Positions 20,963 to 29,883 of a DNA stretch of 64,000 bases are shown piece after piece. Both the position numbers and the translations under genes were made by a program. The DNA comes from Vibrio celticus. GTDB lineage: Bacteria; Pseudomonadota; Gammaproteobacteria; Enterobacterales; Vibrionaceae. Below the pieces are notes generated by a model. The model worked only from the letters and a program-made list of their open reading frames with translations, was not told where the DNA came from and did not search any database. The stretch lies in the NCBI RefSeq assembly GCF_024347335.1, contig NZ_AP025464.1:1798001-1862000 (forward strand). Reading direction: 5' to 3'. Numbering within the stretch: position 1 is the stretch's first letter; each line of letters starts with the position of its first letter.

Positions 20963-22348
20963 CATAGACTGAACCTTAAGCATTAAGACCAGCATAAATC
21001 CCGTCTAACGTGATGTTTTTCTTTGACTTCCTCTGGGCGGACTTTTGTGCGTTCTTAAATATATAGCTAGAGGCCCATTCCAGTTTATTACCTATTTCTG
21101 ACCATGCCTTGTGGCTGATACATTCAAATATGGGCAACAGCCACACATCCACATTTTTTGCCGCCTTAAACAGCGAGACCGATGGCATTATCTGAAGCGC
21201 AGTACTGCGCCTGATGATCAGCGAGAGTAACTGGCCCAGATAAGCCCATCAACGATGGCCTTTTGTGCGGTGACAAATCGTTGCCAGTTTGTGTGAGATT
21301 TTAATTCTTTAAAAAGCAACTCCACCTGCCATCGACAGCGGTAGATCGCCATTATGTCATCAGCAGTATAGGTACCTGAAGGCAAGTTAGTTAACCAAAT
21401 ACAGAATCGCTTTTCTTCGGCAAACCAACGTCTTACCACTCTAAATTCTTGCTTACCACTACGAACTTTAAGGTCGAGTACCTGTGAGCGATTAGTACCT
21501 CGAGTGATGTCTTTGAGCTTCTTTCCTTCTAGTTTAGATAAATGCCGGCCCTGACCGTTTCTCGCTTCTATAACATGAGGATTCAGGGACTTTGCTCCTC
21601 GAAAAATATAGAAACCACCATACAGTTCAAGCTCAGTAAAGAATTGGAAGTCAGGGTACCCTGCGTCAGCCAACAACAATTTGTTACTCATTGTTTTGGG
21701 GCGGGCAAAAGTCTCTTTCTGATGCTGTATCAGCGCTGATGCTCATTGCGACTGGAGAAAAGCTTTTTAAAGACATTGTCATATGGCATTCAACTGCGGC
21801 TGGATTGCGTTTAAATCGGCTCGGGTAAACGTTCGAAAGGTCACGATGAATGTGGAAAGAGCTACCATCTTGAAGCAGCACATCATCAAAGGTGGCGAGT
21901 TTATCTGGTAGGTTGGCACTCTGCTGGCGAGCAAACTGAGCTATCGCTCGCATGGCCAATTGGCGCATGAATATCGGAAATTCTTCTTTCTTAACTGGTT
22001 ATGGTAGGGCTTATAAGCCACAGTATCTTTAGCGCTTAAGCACATCCCATTGAATTGCCTTAGTAAATCGGCAATAGATGAGCAGTTTCCTTTGCTCAAA
22101 GCGGCCACTAGGCTTACTACTAGCTGGTCGGGTAAGATAGCCCGACATCGCTTCATAAGTCCTGTACTTTTCGCCATTTTTTGAAGGCTATCAGCATTAA
22201 AGAATTGCTTAAACTGCTTTTGTAGGGAGATAATCGTCATCGGCTTCACGGTTGATATGGGTGGTTTGTTTGGCGACGATTATCTGATCATAAATGAAGC
22301 CTTTTTTCTATCTAAATAAATAGCTTAGAGCTTAAGATCCTGTCTATG
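20963..22348 (-). mobile_element. IS4-family element with frameshifted transposase
   Basis: A 1386-bp element. Imperfect 18-bp terminal inverted repeats match at 15 of 18 positions: CATAGACTGAACCTTAAG at 20963 and the complement of 22331-22348 (CATAGACAGGATCTTAAG). A 10-bp target duplication ATAAGATCGT flanks it at 20953-20962 and 22349-22358. The duplication is perfect, implying recent insertion, although the transposase frame is broken three times. Removing it restores a short sequence joining the GDPD stop codon to a terminator 10 bp further on. Confidence 0.88.
20976..22249 (-). pseudogene. IS4-type transposase, three frameshifts
   Basis: Read right to left, four open segments in alternating frames make one transposase: MKPMTIISLQKQFKQFF, then MRQLAMRAIAQFARQQ, then SNKLLLADAGYPDFQFF, then MPSVSLFKAAKNVDVWLL. 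The DDE features are the Asp in LLLADAGY and the YRCRWQVELLFKELK box (Y-x2-R-x3-E-x6-K). Breaks fall near 21965, 21695 and 21205. The one near 21695 is repaired by adding one T to a T4 run and one A to an A4 run, and that near 21205 by extending CC to CCC, recovering IS4-like sequence (ERDFLPAPK); the one near 21965 could be repaired by lengthening an A-run. They could therefore be real decay or base-calling errors. Confidence 0.85.
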
Positions 22349-22367
22349 ATAAGATCGTAGGTTATCT

Positions 22368-22395
22368 AAAAAGCAGAGCTTAATCGCTCTGCTTT
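22368..22395 (-). terminator. Intrinsic terminator of the cystine operon
   Basis: AAAGCAGAG pairs with CTCTGCTTT across 8 nt, with an A-run on its left that becomes a T-run on the minus strand. It follows the flavoprotein gene and originally also lay just beyond the GDPD stop. Confidence 0.82.
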
Positions 22396-22439
22396 GATGT
22401 TGAAATGAATATTCTTTGGGACTAGTATAATCAGTTCGC

Positions 22440-23762
22440 TTACTTAGCGACGTTACCTGCCACGTTTAGAGCATCCCAAGTACGTGAAAAAGGAGGAGCA
22501 TAACAGAAGTCCATGTAGCCTAGTTGTTGAGTCGTCATCTTCGCGGTGATAGCTACCGCTAGTGCGTTAATACGGCCAACCGCTCCTTTCTTACCTACGA
22601 TCTCACCACCTAGAAGAACCTTAGTCTCTGGGTGATAAACCAACTTCACCTTGATGTCTTCTTGGCCTGGGTAGTAATCCGTTTGGTTCTTATCTGAAAT
22701 CGTTGATACTTTCACATCTAAGCTATGCTCTTTCGCCAGAAGTTCAGACACGCCTGTACACGCCAGTTCGTAGTCGAGCACTTTCAAACAAGATGAACCC
22801 AAGAAGCCCGACATGTAAGTGTCTTTTCCTGCTAGCTTGTCTGCCATCATGCGTGCTTGCTTGTTGGCTGTGGTGGCTAGAGGAACATAAACGGGTTTGC
22901 CTAGTGCCATATGATGGACAACGGCACAGTCACCTACAGCATGGATGTAAGCATCTTCAGTGGCACCATATTCATTCACCAACAACGCACCATTTGCGGC
23001 TTTTGGTAGTTCGAATGCTTCAGTGTTTGGTTTGAAGCCGAGTGACAGGATAACGACATCAGCTTCTACATTGCCGTTATCGGTTTCTACGATGTAACCA
23101 CCTTGCTCGGCATCGCGAATCGCAGACACGCTGCAACCGGTTTTTAGCTCTACACCGGATTCACGAATTGCACCTTCAACTACTTCAATGATCTCAGAGC
23201 TGAACTGACGGCTCATGATGTGTTGTTCACGTTCGATAATCGTCACGTGCTTATCCAAGCCATGTGCTGCATCAAAGACTTCCAGCCCTATAAAGCCAGC
23301 CCCAATAACACACACACGCTGCTTGTTACTATCCTTTAGCGCTTCCTTAACCGCCAAGCCATCTTCCATACTTGTTAGTGTGTATACGTGTTCTGGATTG
23401 AATTCACCGAATGAAGGCACAATTGGACGTGCGCCTGTCGCAATCACCAACATATCGTAATCGATAGTGCTCTCTACGTTTTGGTGACGCACCGTAATCT
23501 GTTTTTCAGTGCGGTCGAACGACACCATTTCCGTTTCTACACGTACATCTAAACCAGATTTGATGGCTTGCTCTGGTGTACGAGAAATCATTCGTTCGGT
23601 GTCATCAAACATGCCGCCTGCAAAGTAAGGTAAGCCACAGGCTCCGAAAGAGATGTAGCTACGCTTATCTAGAACGATGACTTCGTCTGATGGCTGATTA
23701 CGTTTGTACTTTGCTGCGAAACTCATACCCGCGGCGCTACCGCCTATAACAACAACTTTCAT
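22440..23762 (-). CDS. CoA-disulfide reductase/NADH oxidase family flavoprotein
   Basis: A 440-residue FAD/NAD(P)H enzyme. It has the N-terminal FAD loop VVIGGSAAGMSFAAKY, the single redox cysteine motif SFGACGLPYF (Cys near residue 43) typical of CoA-disulfide reductases and NADH oxidases rather than the CxxxxC of glutathione reductase, a second nucleotide loop VIGAGFIGLEVFDAA (near 155) and the FAD-ribityl motif IHAVGDCA (near 275). It is the last gene of a set with a cystine symporter, RidA and a YheO regulator, 77 bp after the symporter. Reduction of a low-molecular disulfide or persulfide derived from imported cystine is a reasonable inference. Confidence 0.87.
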   Translation of the reverse strand: MKVVVIGGSAAGMSFAAKYKRNQPSDEVIVLDKRSYISFGACGLPYFAGGMFDDTERMISRTPEQAIKSGLDVRVETEMVSFDRTEKQITVRHQNVESTIDYDMLVIATGARPIVPSFGEFNPEHVYTLTSMEDGLAVKEALKDSNKQRVCVIGAGFIGLEVFDAAHGLDKHVTIIEREQHIMSRQFSSEIIEVVEGAIRESGVELKTGCSVSAIRDAEQGGYIVETDNGNVEADVVILSLGFKPNTEAFELPKAANGALLVNEYGATEDAYIHAVGDCAVVHHMALGKPVYVPLATTANKQARMMADKLAGKDTYMSGFLGSSCLKVLDYELACTGVSELLAKEHSLDVKVSTISDKNQTDYYPGQEDIKVKLVYHPETKVLLGGEIVGKKGAVGRINALAVAITAKMTTQQLGYMDFCYAPPFSRTWDALNVAGNVAK

Positions 23763-23839
23763 ATTTACTACCTAAATAACCTGAACTCAGGAAAAACAGA
23801 AGAGCACTCACGTGGAGTGCTCTTAATTAAGTTTGAGAA

Positions 23840-25246
23840 TTATACTGCTGCTTCTTTTGATACTGTCGCTGTAACGTCAGCGTCGTATTGTTCAGTATCC
23901 AATGAGCCATTCTTCTTCGCTGTAAGAACGCCTGACAACATCGAGCCTGAGATGTTCAGCGCTGTACGAGCCATGTCAATTAGCGCTTCGATAGACACTA
24001 AAATCGCGACTACTGTGATGTCTAGACCCATGATGGTCAGTACCGCTACTGCTGCGAACGTTGCACCGCCACCAACACCTGCGATACCGAATGAAGCAAT
24101 CGCGATAACAGCGATCAGTTGTAGGATAAAGCTTAAGTCTACAGGCATGCCCATTACTTGTGCCGCCATGATTGCTAGCATTGCAGGGTAGATGCCCGCA
24201 CAACCGTTTTGACCAATACTGGTACCAAATGTCGCAGACATGTTTGCTGTTTCTTCGTCTACACCTAGGCGCTGAGTTTGTGTTTCAACGTTTAGCGGGA
24301 TAGCTGCCATGCTTGAGCGAGAACCGAAACCGAACACCAAAACTGGCCAGATTTTCTTCATGAATTTAGCTGGAGAAAGGCCGAACATTGACACCATGAC
24401 GAAGTGGATGCCGAACATAACGCCAATTGCTACGTAGCTTGCTAGAAGGAAGCGGCCCATTTCAGCTAGTGCGAATAGGTCGTTGGTCATCATGAACGTG
24501 GTCATCAGAGCGAATACACCGTAAGGCGTTAGCTTCAGGATTTCACGAACCATTGAAAGAACCACTTCTTTTGCTGCATTGATGAAATCAACGAAGTTTT
24601 GTACTTTCTCTGGCTTACGGTTTTTCACTTGAAGAATACAGAAGCCTAGGAACATGCCGAACAGGACAGTTGATAGCGTAGAAGTACGTTGAGAACCCGT
24701 TAGCATGTCAAAGATGTTGGTAGGAATGATAGACAGAGCCATACCAGACAGACCACTGCTCGCCATTGCATCTTGTGTTGCTACCAGTGAATCACCGCGA
24801 GCTTCAATCGCACTGTTTGTGCCGATTGTGCTTACTAGCGCGTTCGCATCGATACCAAATAGGTAAATACTTGCGATACCAACGGCTGCTGAGATTGCAC
24901 AAGTGAAAAGTAGAATACCGATGATTTTTGGTGCGATACGAGATAGCGCACCGCCGCCTTCAACGTTCATGATCGAAGAGATCATCGCCACGAATACCAG
25001 TGGGATAACGATCATTTGTAGAAGTTTGATGTAGCCTTTACCGAACACTGAAATCAGTTCAGCAAAGCCAGAGGTCGCAACGTTACCGACACCGAAAACA
25101 AGTTGAATTGCGCCACCGAACAATAAGCCAGCAGCAAGCGCACTCAGTACGCGGAAGTTAAAACTTTTCTTTTGCTTTTTGAAGTTCGACAGCAGTGCGT
25201 AGAACCCAAAGAACAATACGCTTAATGCGATAAATGAAACGCTCAT
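23840..25246 (-). CDS. tcyP: L-cystine:cation symporter (TcyP/YdjN-like)
   Basis: A 468-residue member of the dicarboxylate/amino acid:cation symporter family. The serine-rich re-entrant hairpin appears as VFGFGSRSSMAAIPLNVETQ (near 305), and the second signature SATFGTSIGQNGCAGIYPAM (near 337) holds the substrate and cation sites; the N-terminal GGAIQLVFG and the LLQMIVIPLVFVAMISSIMN helix match the YdjN/TcyP branch, which takes up cystine. It lies between ridA and the disulfide reductase-like gene on one strand. This fits uptake of cystine as a sulfur source. Confidence 0.88.
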   Translation of the reverse strand: MSVSFIALSVLFFGFYALLSNFKKQKKSFNFRVLSALAAGLLFGGAIQLVFGVGNVATSGFAELISVFGKGYIKLLQMIVIPLVFVAMISSIMNVEGGGALSRIAPKIIGILLFTCAISAAVGIASIYLFGIDANALVSTIGTNSAIEARGDSLVATQDAMASSGLSGMALSIIPTNIFDMLTGSQRTSTLSTVLFGMFLGFCILQVKNRKPEKVQNFVDFINAAKEVVLSMVREILKLTPYGVFALMTTFMMTNDLFALAEMGRFLLASYVAIGVMFGIHFVMVSMFGLSPAKFMKKIWPVLVFGFGSRSSMAAIPLNVETQTQRLGVDEETANMSATFGTSIGQNGCAGIYPAMLAIMAAQVMGMPVDLSFILQLIAVIAIASFGIAGVGGGATFAAVAVLTIMGLDITVVAILVSIEALIDMARTALNISGSMLSGVLTAKKNGSLDTEQYDADVTATVSKEAAV

Positions 25247-25283
25247 GAGAATCTCCTATGATACCCATTAATACCTAAGTCGG

Positions 25284-25667
25284 TTATTTTTTGTATGCGA
25301 TGGCTTCAACTTCAACCAGTGCGTCTTTTGGTAGTCGTGCTGCTTCAACACAAGAGCGAGCAGGTGCGTTCTCTGTACCAAACACCTCGGTGTAGACTTC
25401 GTTAAAGGCAACGAAGTTTTCCATGTCAGATAGGAAGCAGGTTGTCTTAAGCACTGTGTCCAGTCCTGCATTACTCGCTTCTAGTACAGCTTTTAAGTTT
25501 TCTAGCGACTGACGAGCCTGCTCTTTGATGCCGCCCTCAACAAACTGCATGGTTTCTGGAACGAGAGGTAATTGACCTGATGTATAAACCATGTCGCCGT
25601 AAGACGTACCTTGTGAGTAAGGGCCGATAGCTGCAGGTGCTTGTTCAGTGGCAATGATCTGTTTCAC
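25284..25667 (-). CDS. RidA-family enamine/imine deaminase
   Basis: A 127-residue RidA (YjgF/YER057c/UK114) protein, the standard family length. Diagnostic residues include the start IATEQAPAAIGPYSQGT, SGQLPLVPE, the Arg/Glu-containing C-terminal signature ENAPARSCVEAARLPKDALV (catalytic Arg, near 105) and the end VEVEAIAYK. It speeds hydrolysis of 2-aminoacrylate and related enamines, which arise when cysteine or serine is broken down by PLP enzymes. Its place between the YheO regulator and the cystine symporter (gaps of 24 and 37 bp) suits detoxification of aminoacrylate made from imported cystine. Confidence 0.93.
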   Translation of the reverse strand: MKQIIATEQAPAAIGPYSQGTSYGDMVYTSGQLPLVPETMQFVEGGIKEQARQSLENLKAVLEASNAGLDTVLKTTCFLSDMENFVAFNEVYTEVFGTENAPARSCVEAARLPKDALVEVEAIAYKK

Positions 25668-25691
25668 GATGTAACTCCTAAATTATTGGTT

Positions 25692-26357
25692 TTATTCTGA
25701 TTTAAATTCACGGATAAACTTGTAAACCGCCTGTCGGCTGATCCCAAGTTGCTCTGATACTTGTGTAGTCGTCTCTTTTAGCTCAAATACGCCGTTATCA
25801 AATAAACAACGAATGATGGCTTTATTGCGACCTTTGGAAGAAACCGACTCGTCTTGGTCAACCTCGTTAATGGCTGAACTCAGTGCTTGTTGAATCACGT
25901 CGTTTGCATTGTTGCTGAATGTCTCGCTGACAATGGCTTGCGGCACATTGCACTGCGGCATCAGCGTTTTGACGATTTCTGGAAATGGGAAAGATAAGTT
26001 CATGTTGATACACAGCATGCCGATCGGCTTTTGTTGTGGACCAGCCAGTACGCAGGTAGTCGATTTCAGTAGGGATCCGTCTGCTGCATTGGTGAAGTAG
26101 CTTTTTGGAGAAACTTCGCCAGTCTTCTCGAATGCACTCCACATGCGTAAACCTAAATCGGTGATCGGTGAACCAATTTCACGCCCCGTATGATGACCAT
26201 TGACGATCTTCACGACTGAGTTTTCTAAGCTTTCAAATGAATGGATGACTACTTCACAGTAGGGACCAATCAAATCGGCAATTGTGTCTGCTAAGCGGAA
26301 GTAATTGCTTAAGCATTCTCTGTCTTCATCGGTGAATCGAACTTGTTTTACATTCAT
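25692..26357 (-). CDS. YheO-type PAS/helix-turn-helix regulator
   Basis: A 221-residue regulator with an N-terminal YheO-like PAS domain (LADTIADLIGPYCEVVIHSF, then GHHTGREIGSPITDLG, about residues 20-120) and a C-terminal helix-turn-helix (TTTQVSEQLGISRQAVYKFI, about 198-217). Proteins of this type control amino-acid and sulfur-compound genes. It is the first gene of a four-gene unit reading left. Three helically phased GTAAAC repeats lie 70-95 bp upstream of its start and could be its binding site, giving autoregulation of the whole operon. Confidence 0.88.
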   Translation of the reverse strand: MNVKQVRFTDEDRECLSNYFRLADTIADLIGPYCEVVIHSFESLENSVVKIVNGHHTGREIGSPITDLGLRMWSAFEKTGEVSPKSYFTNAADGSLLKSTTCVLAGPQQKPIGMLCINMNLSFPFPEIVKTLMPQCNVPQAIVSETFSNNANDVIQQALSSAINEVDQDESVSSKGRNKAIIRCLFDNGVFELKETTTQVSEQLGISRQAVYKFIREFKSE

Positions 26358-26426
26358 GGTTTCGGTTTACATTTTTGAACTCAATGAATGAAATCTACTC
26401 CTTTGGTGGTATTTCCACAATACGCA

Positions 26427-26453
26427 GTAAACTTCTGTAAACCTGACGTAAAC
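26427..26453. promoter_or_regulatory. Phased GTAAAC repeats upstream of the cystine operon
   Basis: GTAAAC occurs at 26427, 26437 and 26448, spaced 10 and 11 bp so that all face the same side of the helix. Inverted copies (GTTTAC) occur at 26365 and 26562. This is a likely activator or repressor array for the YheO-led operon. Confidence 0.5.
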
Positions 26454-26803
26454 GTCTAAAACATCAACAAATCGTAAGTTTTAGAGCTAAATCACGCACG
26501 AAATTTGAACGTGATCACTCGAAATAGGTAAATCAGGTTTAATTTCTTAAACTTCATCAAGGTTTACATATTTAAAACCAAAGGTTGCGTTATTGAATGT
26601 TTTGATGATCTAGGACAAGTTCTAAAGGGCGCTTAGAATTGGCTTGATTGATGTCTTAGATGAATGTTAATTAAGTATTCGTTCTGAGAATAAGATGACG
26701 GTTGATTGGAATTTTGTTCAATTGAAAGCAAGGTTGGATTAGAGAGGCTATATTCGTGAAAGAGGTTCATCGGAGGGATGTAATGTAAATTAGAACTTAG
26801 GTA
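26454..26803. other. Intergenic region without a gene
   Basis: A 350-bp AT-rich stretch between the upstream region of the cystine operon and the split terminator holding the IS4-family element. Apart from the GTTTAC motif at 26562, I see no gene, RNA structure or repeat in it. Confidence 0.5.
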
Positions 26804-26825
26804 TTAAAAAAGCAGCCTAAGTGGC

Positions 26826-28237
26826 TAATGCCGATCAGTTAAAGCCAAAGTGATCGGTTGAACGATCCTTCAGAGCTGTCAAAATCCAAGTGTATTTAAT
26901 GCACTTGGATTTTTTTATGGATGTTTCTCAAGCTCTAAACATAATTAATGATTGGAAACCTAGCAACGTTGAAACTTTGTCTGACTTGCTTCCAATTGAC
27001 CTCATCGACGAAGCTTATTCTCTTACTGATACCGTCACGATGAGAAAGAGGAAATTAACTTTAGAATCCATGGTGTGGCTGCTTGTTGGAATGGCTATCT
27101 ATAACAGTAAATCCATGAAAGATTTAGTGAACCAACTTGATATTGTCGACCGTACAGGTAAAGCTTTTGTCGCACCAAGTGCGTTAACTCAACGTCGAAA
27201 GACTTTGGGTGAAGACGCAATTAAAGCGGTCTTTGAGCGAATGACTACGTCATGGTTAAAAAGTGCAAAGTTACCCCAGTGGAATGGATTAACGCTTCTT
27301 GGCGTCGATGGCGTTGTTTGGCGAACGCCCGATAACCCGCAAAATGAAAAGGCATTTTCTCGACAAAAAGGGACGCAATATCCGCAAGTGAGAATGGTCT
27401 GCCAAATGGAACTAAGCAGTCACATTATTACGGCCAGTGCCTTTGATAATTACAATACAAACGAAATGATATTAGCTGAAAAACTGATAGAAACAACACC
27501 AAACCATAGCGTGACAATGTTCGATAAGGGATTCTATTCTTTAGGCTTATTACATAAATGGCAAGACTCTGGCTCAGAGCGTCATTGGCTTATCCCCCTC
27601 AAGAAAAATACACAATATGACATTGTTCAATCTTTAGGGCGAAATGACAAACTGGTTCAATTACACAGTAACCCAAGGGCTAGAAAGCTATGGCCTGATT
27701 TACCAAAGTCGATAACCGCTCGACTTGTCACTCGTAAAATTAAAGGAAAAGACTACCAAGTATTAACCTCCATGACGGACTCCCTGCGTTACCCATCAAA
27801 AGATATTGCAGGCCTTTATGAACATCGTTGGGAAATTGAGCTAGGCTACCGAGAGCAGAAACAATACATGCTTGGAAATCGTCTCACGCTGCGAAGTCGT
27901 TTACCAGAACTGGTAAAGCAGGAGTTATGGGGCATCTTGCTTACTTACAATTTAATCCGATACCAGATGGTCGAGCTCTGCTTCAATCTAAAGGGAAATT
28001 ACCTTCCTTATCAACTCAGTTTTAACGGCACATTAGCTCATGTATCTGCGTTACTTGTAGGCTTACCTTACTCAACACCAGGCGCAATACCTCGTCAGCT
28101 AAAGGGGTTCCACAACATGGCTGAAAGCTTAATACTTGAAGGGCGAAGGGAAAGGACATTCCCTAGAACAGTTAAACCCAGACCACAACGGTATGCTAAG
28201 AACAAAAATGCCGTTCACTCTTAAGTGAACGGCATTA
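26826..28237 (+). mobile_element. Intact IS4-family insertion sequence in a terminator loop
   Basis: A 1412-bp element with imperfect 18-bp inverted ends beginning TAATGCCG on each side and a perfect 12-bp target duplication AGCCTAAGTGGC (26814-26825 and 28238-28249). It carries one intact transposase gene. The joined flanks make a perfect 11-bp terminator hairpin (AAAAAGCAGCC, loop TAAGT, GGCTGCTTTTT), so the element inserted into the terminator of the MATE gene. Its right end is itself a 13-bp hairpin (AATGCCGTTCACT, loop CTTA) whose loop contains part of the transposase stop. Confidence 0.93.
26917..28224 (+). CDS. IS4-family transposase
   Basis: About 436 residues from the ATG at 26917 (MDVSQALNIINDWKPSNVET); the frame is open from 26890, but the later start matches the N terminus of E. 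coli IS4 transposase. DDE catalytic features: Asp in LLGVDGVVWRTPDNPQNE (near 135), Asp in TMFDKGFYSLG (near 205) and the YREK-type box EHRWEIELGYREQKQYML (near 310) that carries the catalytic Glu. The length is normal and there is no frameshift, unlike the element at 20963-22348. Confidence 0.95.
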   Translation: MDVSQALNIINDWKPSNVETLSDLLPIDLIDEAYSLTDTVTMRKRKLTLESMVWLLVGMAIYNSKSMKDLVNQLDIVDRTGKAFVAPSALTQRRKTLGEDAIKAVFERMTTSWLKSAKLPQWNGLTLLGVDGVVWRTPDNPQNEKAFSRQKGTQYPQVRMVCQMELSSHIITASAFDNYNTNEMILAEKLIETTPNHSVTMFDKGFYSLGLLHKWQDSGSERHWLIPLKKNTQYDIVQSLGRNDKLVQLHSNPRARKLWPDLPKSITARLVTRKIKGKDYQVLTSMTDSLRYPSKDIAGLYEHRWEIELGYREQKQYMLGNRLTLRSRLPELVKQELWGILLTYNLIRYQMVELCFNLKGNYLPYQLSFNGTLAHVSALLVGLPYSTPGAIPRQLKGFHNMAESLILEGRRERTFPRTVKPRPQRYAKNKNAVHS

Positions 28238-28260
28238 AGCCTAAGTGGCTGCTTTTTCGT
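28238..28260 (-). terminator. Right half of the MATE-gene terminator, split by the IS
   Basis: GGCTGCTTTTT here pairs with AAAAAGCAGCC at 26806-26816 on the far side of the IS. Read on the minus strand this was the terminator of the MATE gene ending at 28287; it is now separated by 1.4 kb. The hairpin at the IS right end may replace it. Confidence 0.8.
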
Positions 28261-28286
28261 TCGTAACGCTCTAGCTGTTCAATTAC

Positions 28287-29621
28287 CTATTTGGCTAGCT
28301 TGGCTTCTACTTGCCCAAGTGCTCGCTGGTACATAAACCATGCACAAGTGCCGGCAAGTACATTACCTACCATGGCACCCCAGAATAAGCCTTCAATGCC
28401 AGCAAGCTGAGAGCCAACCCATAGGCAAGGTAAGAAGAAAGCAAACAGGCGGAGTGCTGATATCGTCAAGGCAGTATAAGACTTGCCTAAAGCGTTAGAG
28501 ATAGAAACCATCAACATACAGATACCCAAAGGCCCTAAACTGATAGGAACGATAAGTAAGTGGTAGTTCAAAATGGTCGAGACTTCGTCTTCGCTGGTCA
28601 TGAGATTTGCCAACCCGCTAGAGAACACCCAAGTTACCAGTGCGATCACTAATTGGAACCCTAATACAAACATCACGGCAATCTTCACAAGACTACGTAT
28701 GTTCCCTAGGTTCTTCTCTCCCAACATTCGGCCAATCATAGGTGGCATCGACATAGTCAGAGCAAGCACTGCAACAATCGAAAAGAACTCAAAACGTGAA
28801 CCTAGCGCCCAGGCCGCAACGGCTGCTGTGCCATAGCCTGCAAGCAGTTTGGTGGCGAGCATCGAAGAGACTGGTGGGAGCAATTGGCTGATCATGGCTG
28901 GCCCCATGATGTTTCCTATAGAGCGAACACTTTTGCCGATATCAAGATCGTGCCAGTCGAATGTCATCCAATGCTTCTTCGTCACCTTAGGAGCAACGAT
29001 AAAGATACCCGCACCGAATGCCAAGATGGTCGCAATCGCGGCTCCGTTGATGCCCATGTCGAGCGTGAATATGAAAATCGGGTCCAATATCAAGTTGATG
29101 ATGCTGGTCGCGATCATCATCGAACCGGGCAGCATGGTATTACCATTGGCACGACACACACTGTAGAAAAAGTAGAGCAGTGCGCCTGTCCAAGAGCTTA
29201 CCAGCCAATAGATCCAGTAAGAATCAATGATCGGCAGTACCGTCGGTGGTGCATCGAGGAGTTGTAAAATAGGACCACGCAACAGATAGATGATGACCGA
29301 GAACAGCGCAACACTCACACTGCCCATCGCAACGACTAATCCGCCGAGCTGTTTGGCATAGCGTATCTCGTTAGCCCCAATAGCTCTCGCGATCACAGCC
29401 GTTGTCGCGATGCCTAGTCCGACTTGAATCCCGATAATGATCATCTGAATTGGTAGCGTGAAGCCTTGAACCGCGAGCGGCAGTACGCCTAACTGGCCAA
29501 TAAAAGCACTGTCTACAAGTTGGAAGCTCATCAGGGAGAGCACCCCAAACAGCATTGGCCATGTCATTGTATAGAGTTGTCGGCCAAGAGAAGGCGAGGG
29601 AGTTGCGGTCGTAGAATTCAT
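28287..29621 (-). CDS. MATE-family multidrug/cation efflux protein
   Basis: About 444 residues from the ATG at 29621 (MNSTTATPSPSLGRQLYTMT); an upstream in-frame start adds 16 residues but lacks a ribosome site. Twelve helices in two homologous six-helix halves, each opening with the MATE pattern: TWPMLFGVLSLMSFQLVDSA with FIGQLG, and RSIGNIMGPAMISQLLPPVS in the second half. MATE proteins expel drugs or metabolites using Na+ or H+ gradients. Monocistronic; its terminator is split by the IS. An AraC regulator lies upstream on the same strand, but there is a 262-bp gap. Confidence 0.9.
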   Translation of the reverse strand: MNSTTATPSPSLGRQLYTMTWPMLFGVLSLMSFQLVDSAFIGQLGVLPLAVQGFTLPIQMIIIGIQVGLGIATTAVIARAIGANEIRYAKQLGGLVVAMGSVSVALFSVIIYLLRGPILQLLDAPPTVLPIIDSYWIYWLVSSWTGALLYFFYSVCRANGNTMLPGSMMIATSIINLILDPIFIFTLDMGINGAAIATILAFGAGIFIVAPKVTKKHWMTFDWHDLDIGKSVRSIGNIMGPAMISQLLPPVSSMLATKLLAGYGTAAVAAWALGSRFEFFSIVAVLALTMSMPPMIGRMLGEKNLGNIRSLVKIAVMFVLGFQLVIALVTWVFSSGLANLMTSEDEVSTILNYHLLIVPISLGPLGICMLMVSISNALGKSYTALTISALRLFAFFLPCLWVGSQLAGIEGLFWGAMVGNVLAGTCAWFMYQRALGQVEAKLAK

Positions 29622-29883
29622 AACACTCTTATCAGTCTTGAAGGTAGGTTTGTCGTAGTGACAATCCACTCAATGAAGAATTGCGTAAAGGATAACGTAA
29701 CGTTAGCTCGATACCAATAAATGTCATTAAATCTATCGATATTACCTTTGCACAGTTTCATTGGTATGTGAGCATTGTGCAATGCAACTTTATGCGTTCG
29801 CTTATTGAAATTTAAGGTGTCGTATCTTGTTTCTGAGTTTTATATTAGCGGATTGGGTCTAAAGGTTTTCCATTCGACTATTT

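Noticed and set aside
18240..22400. Integrated island attached to tRNA-Ser
   Set aside because: The tRNA is next to an AT-rich block, but I found no integrase gene and no repeat of the tRNA 3' end downstream.
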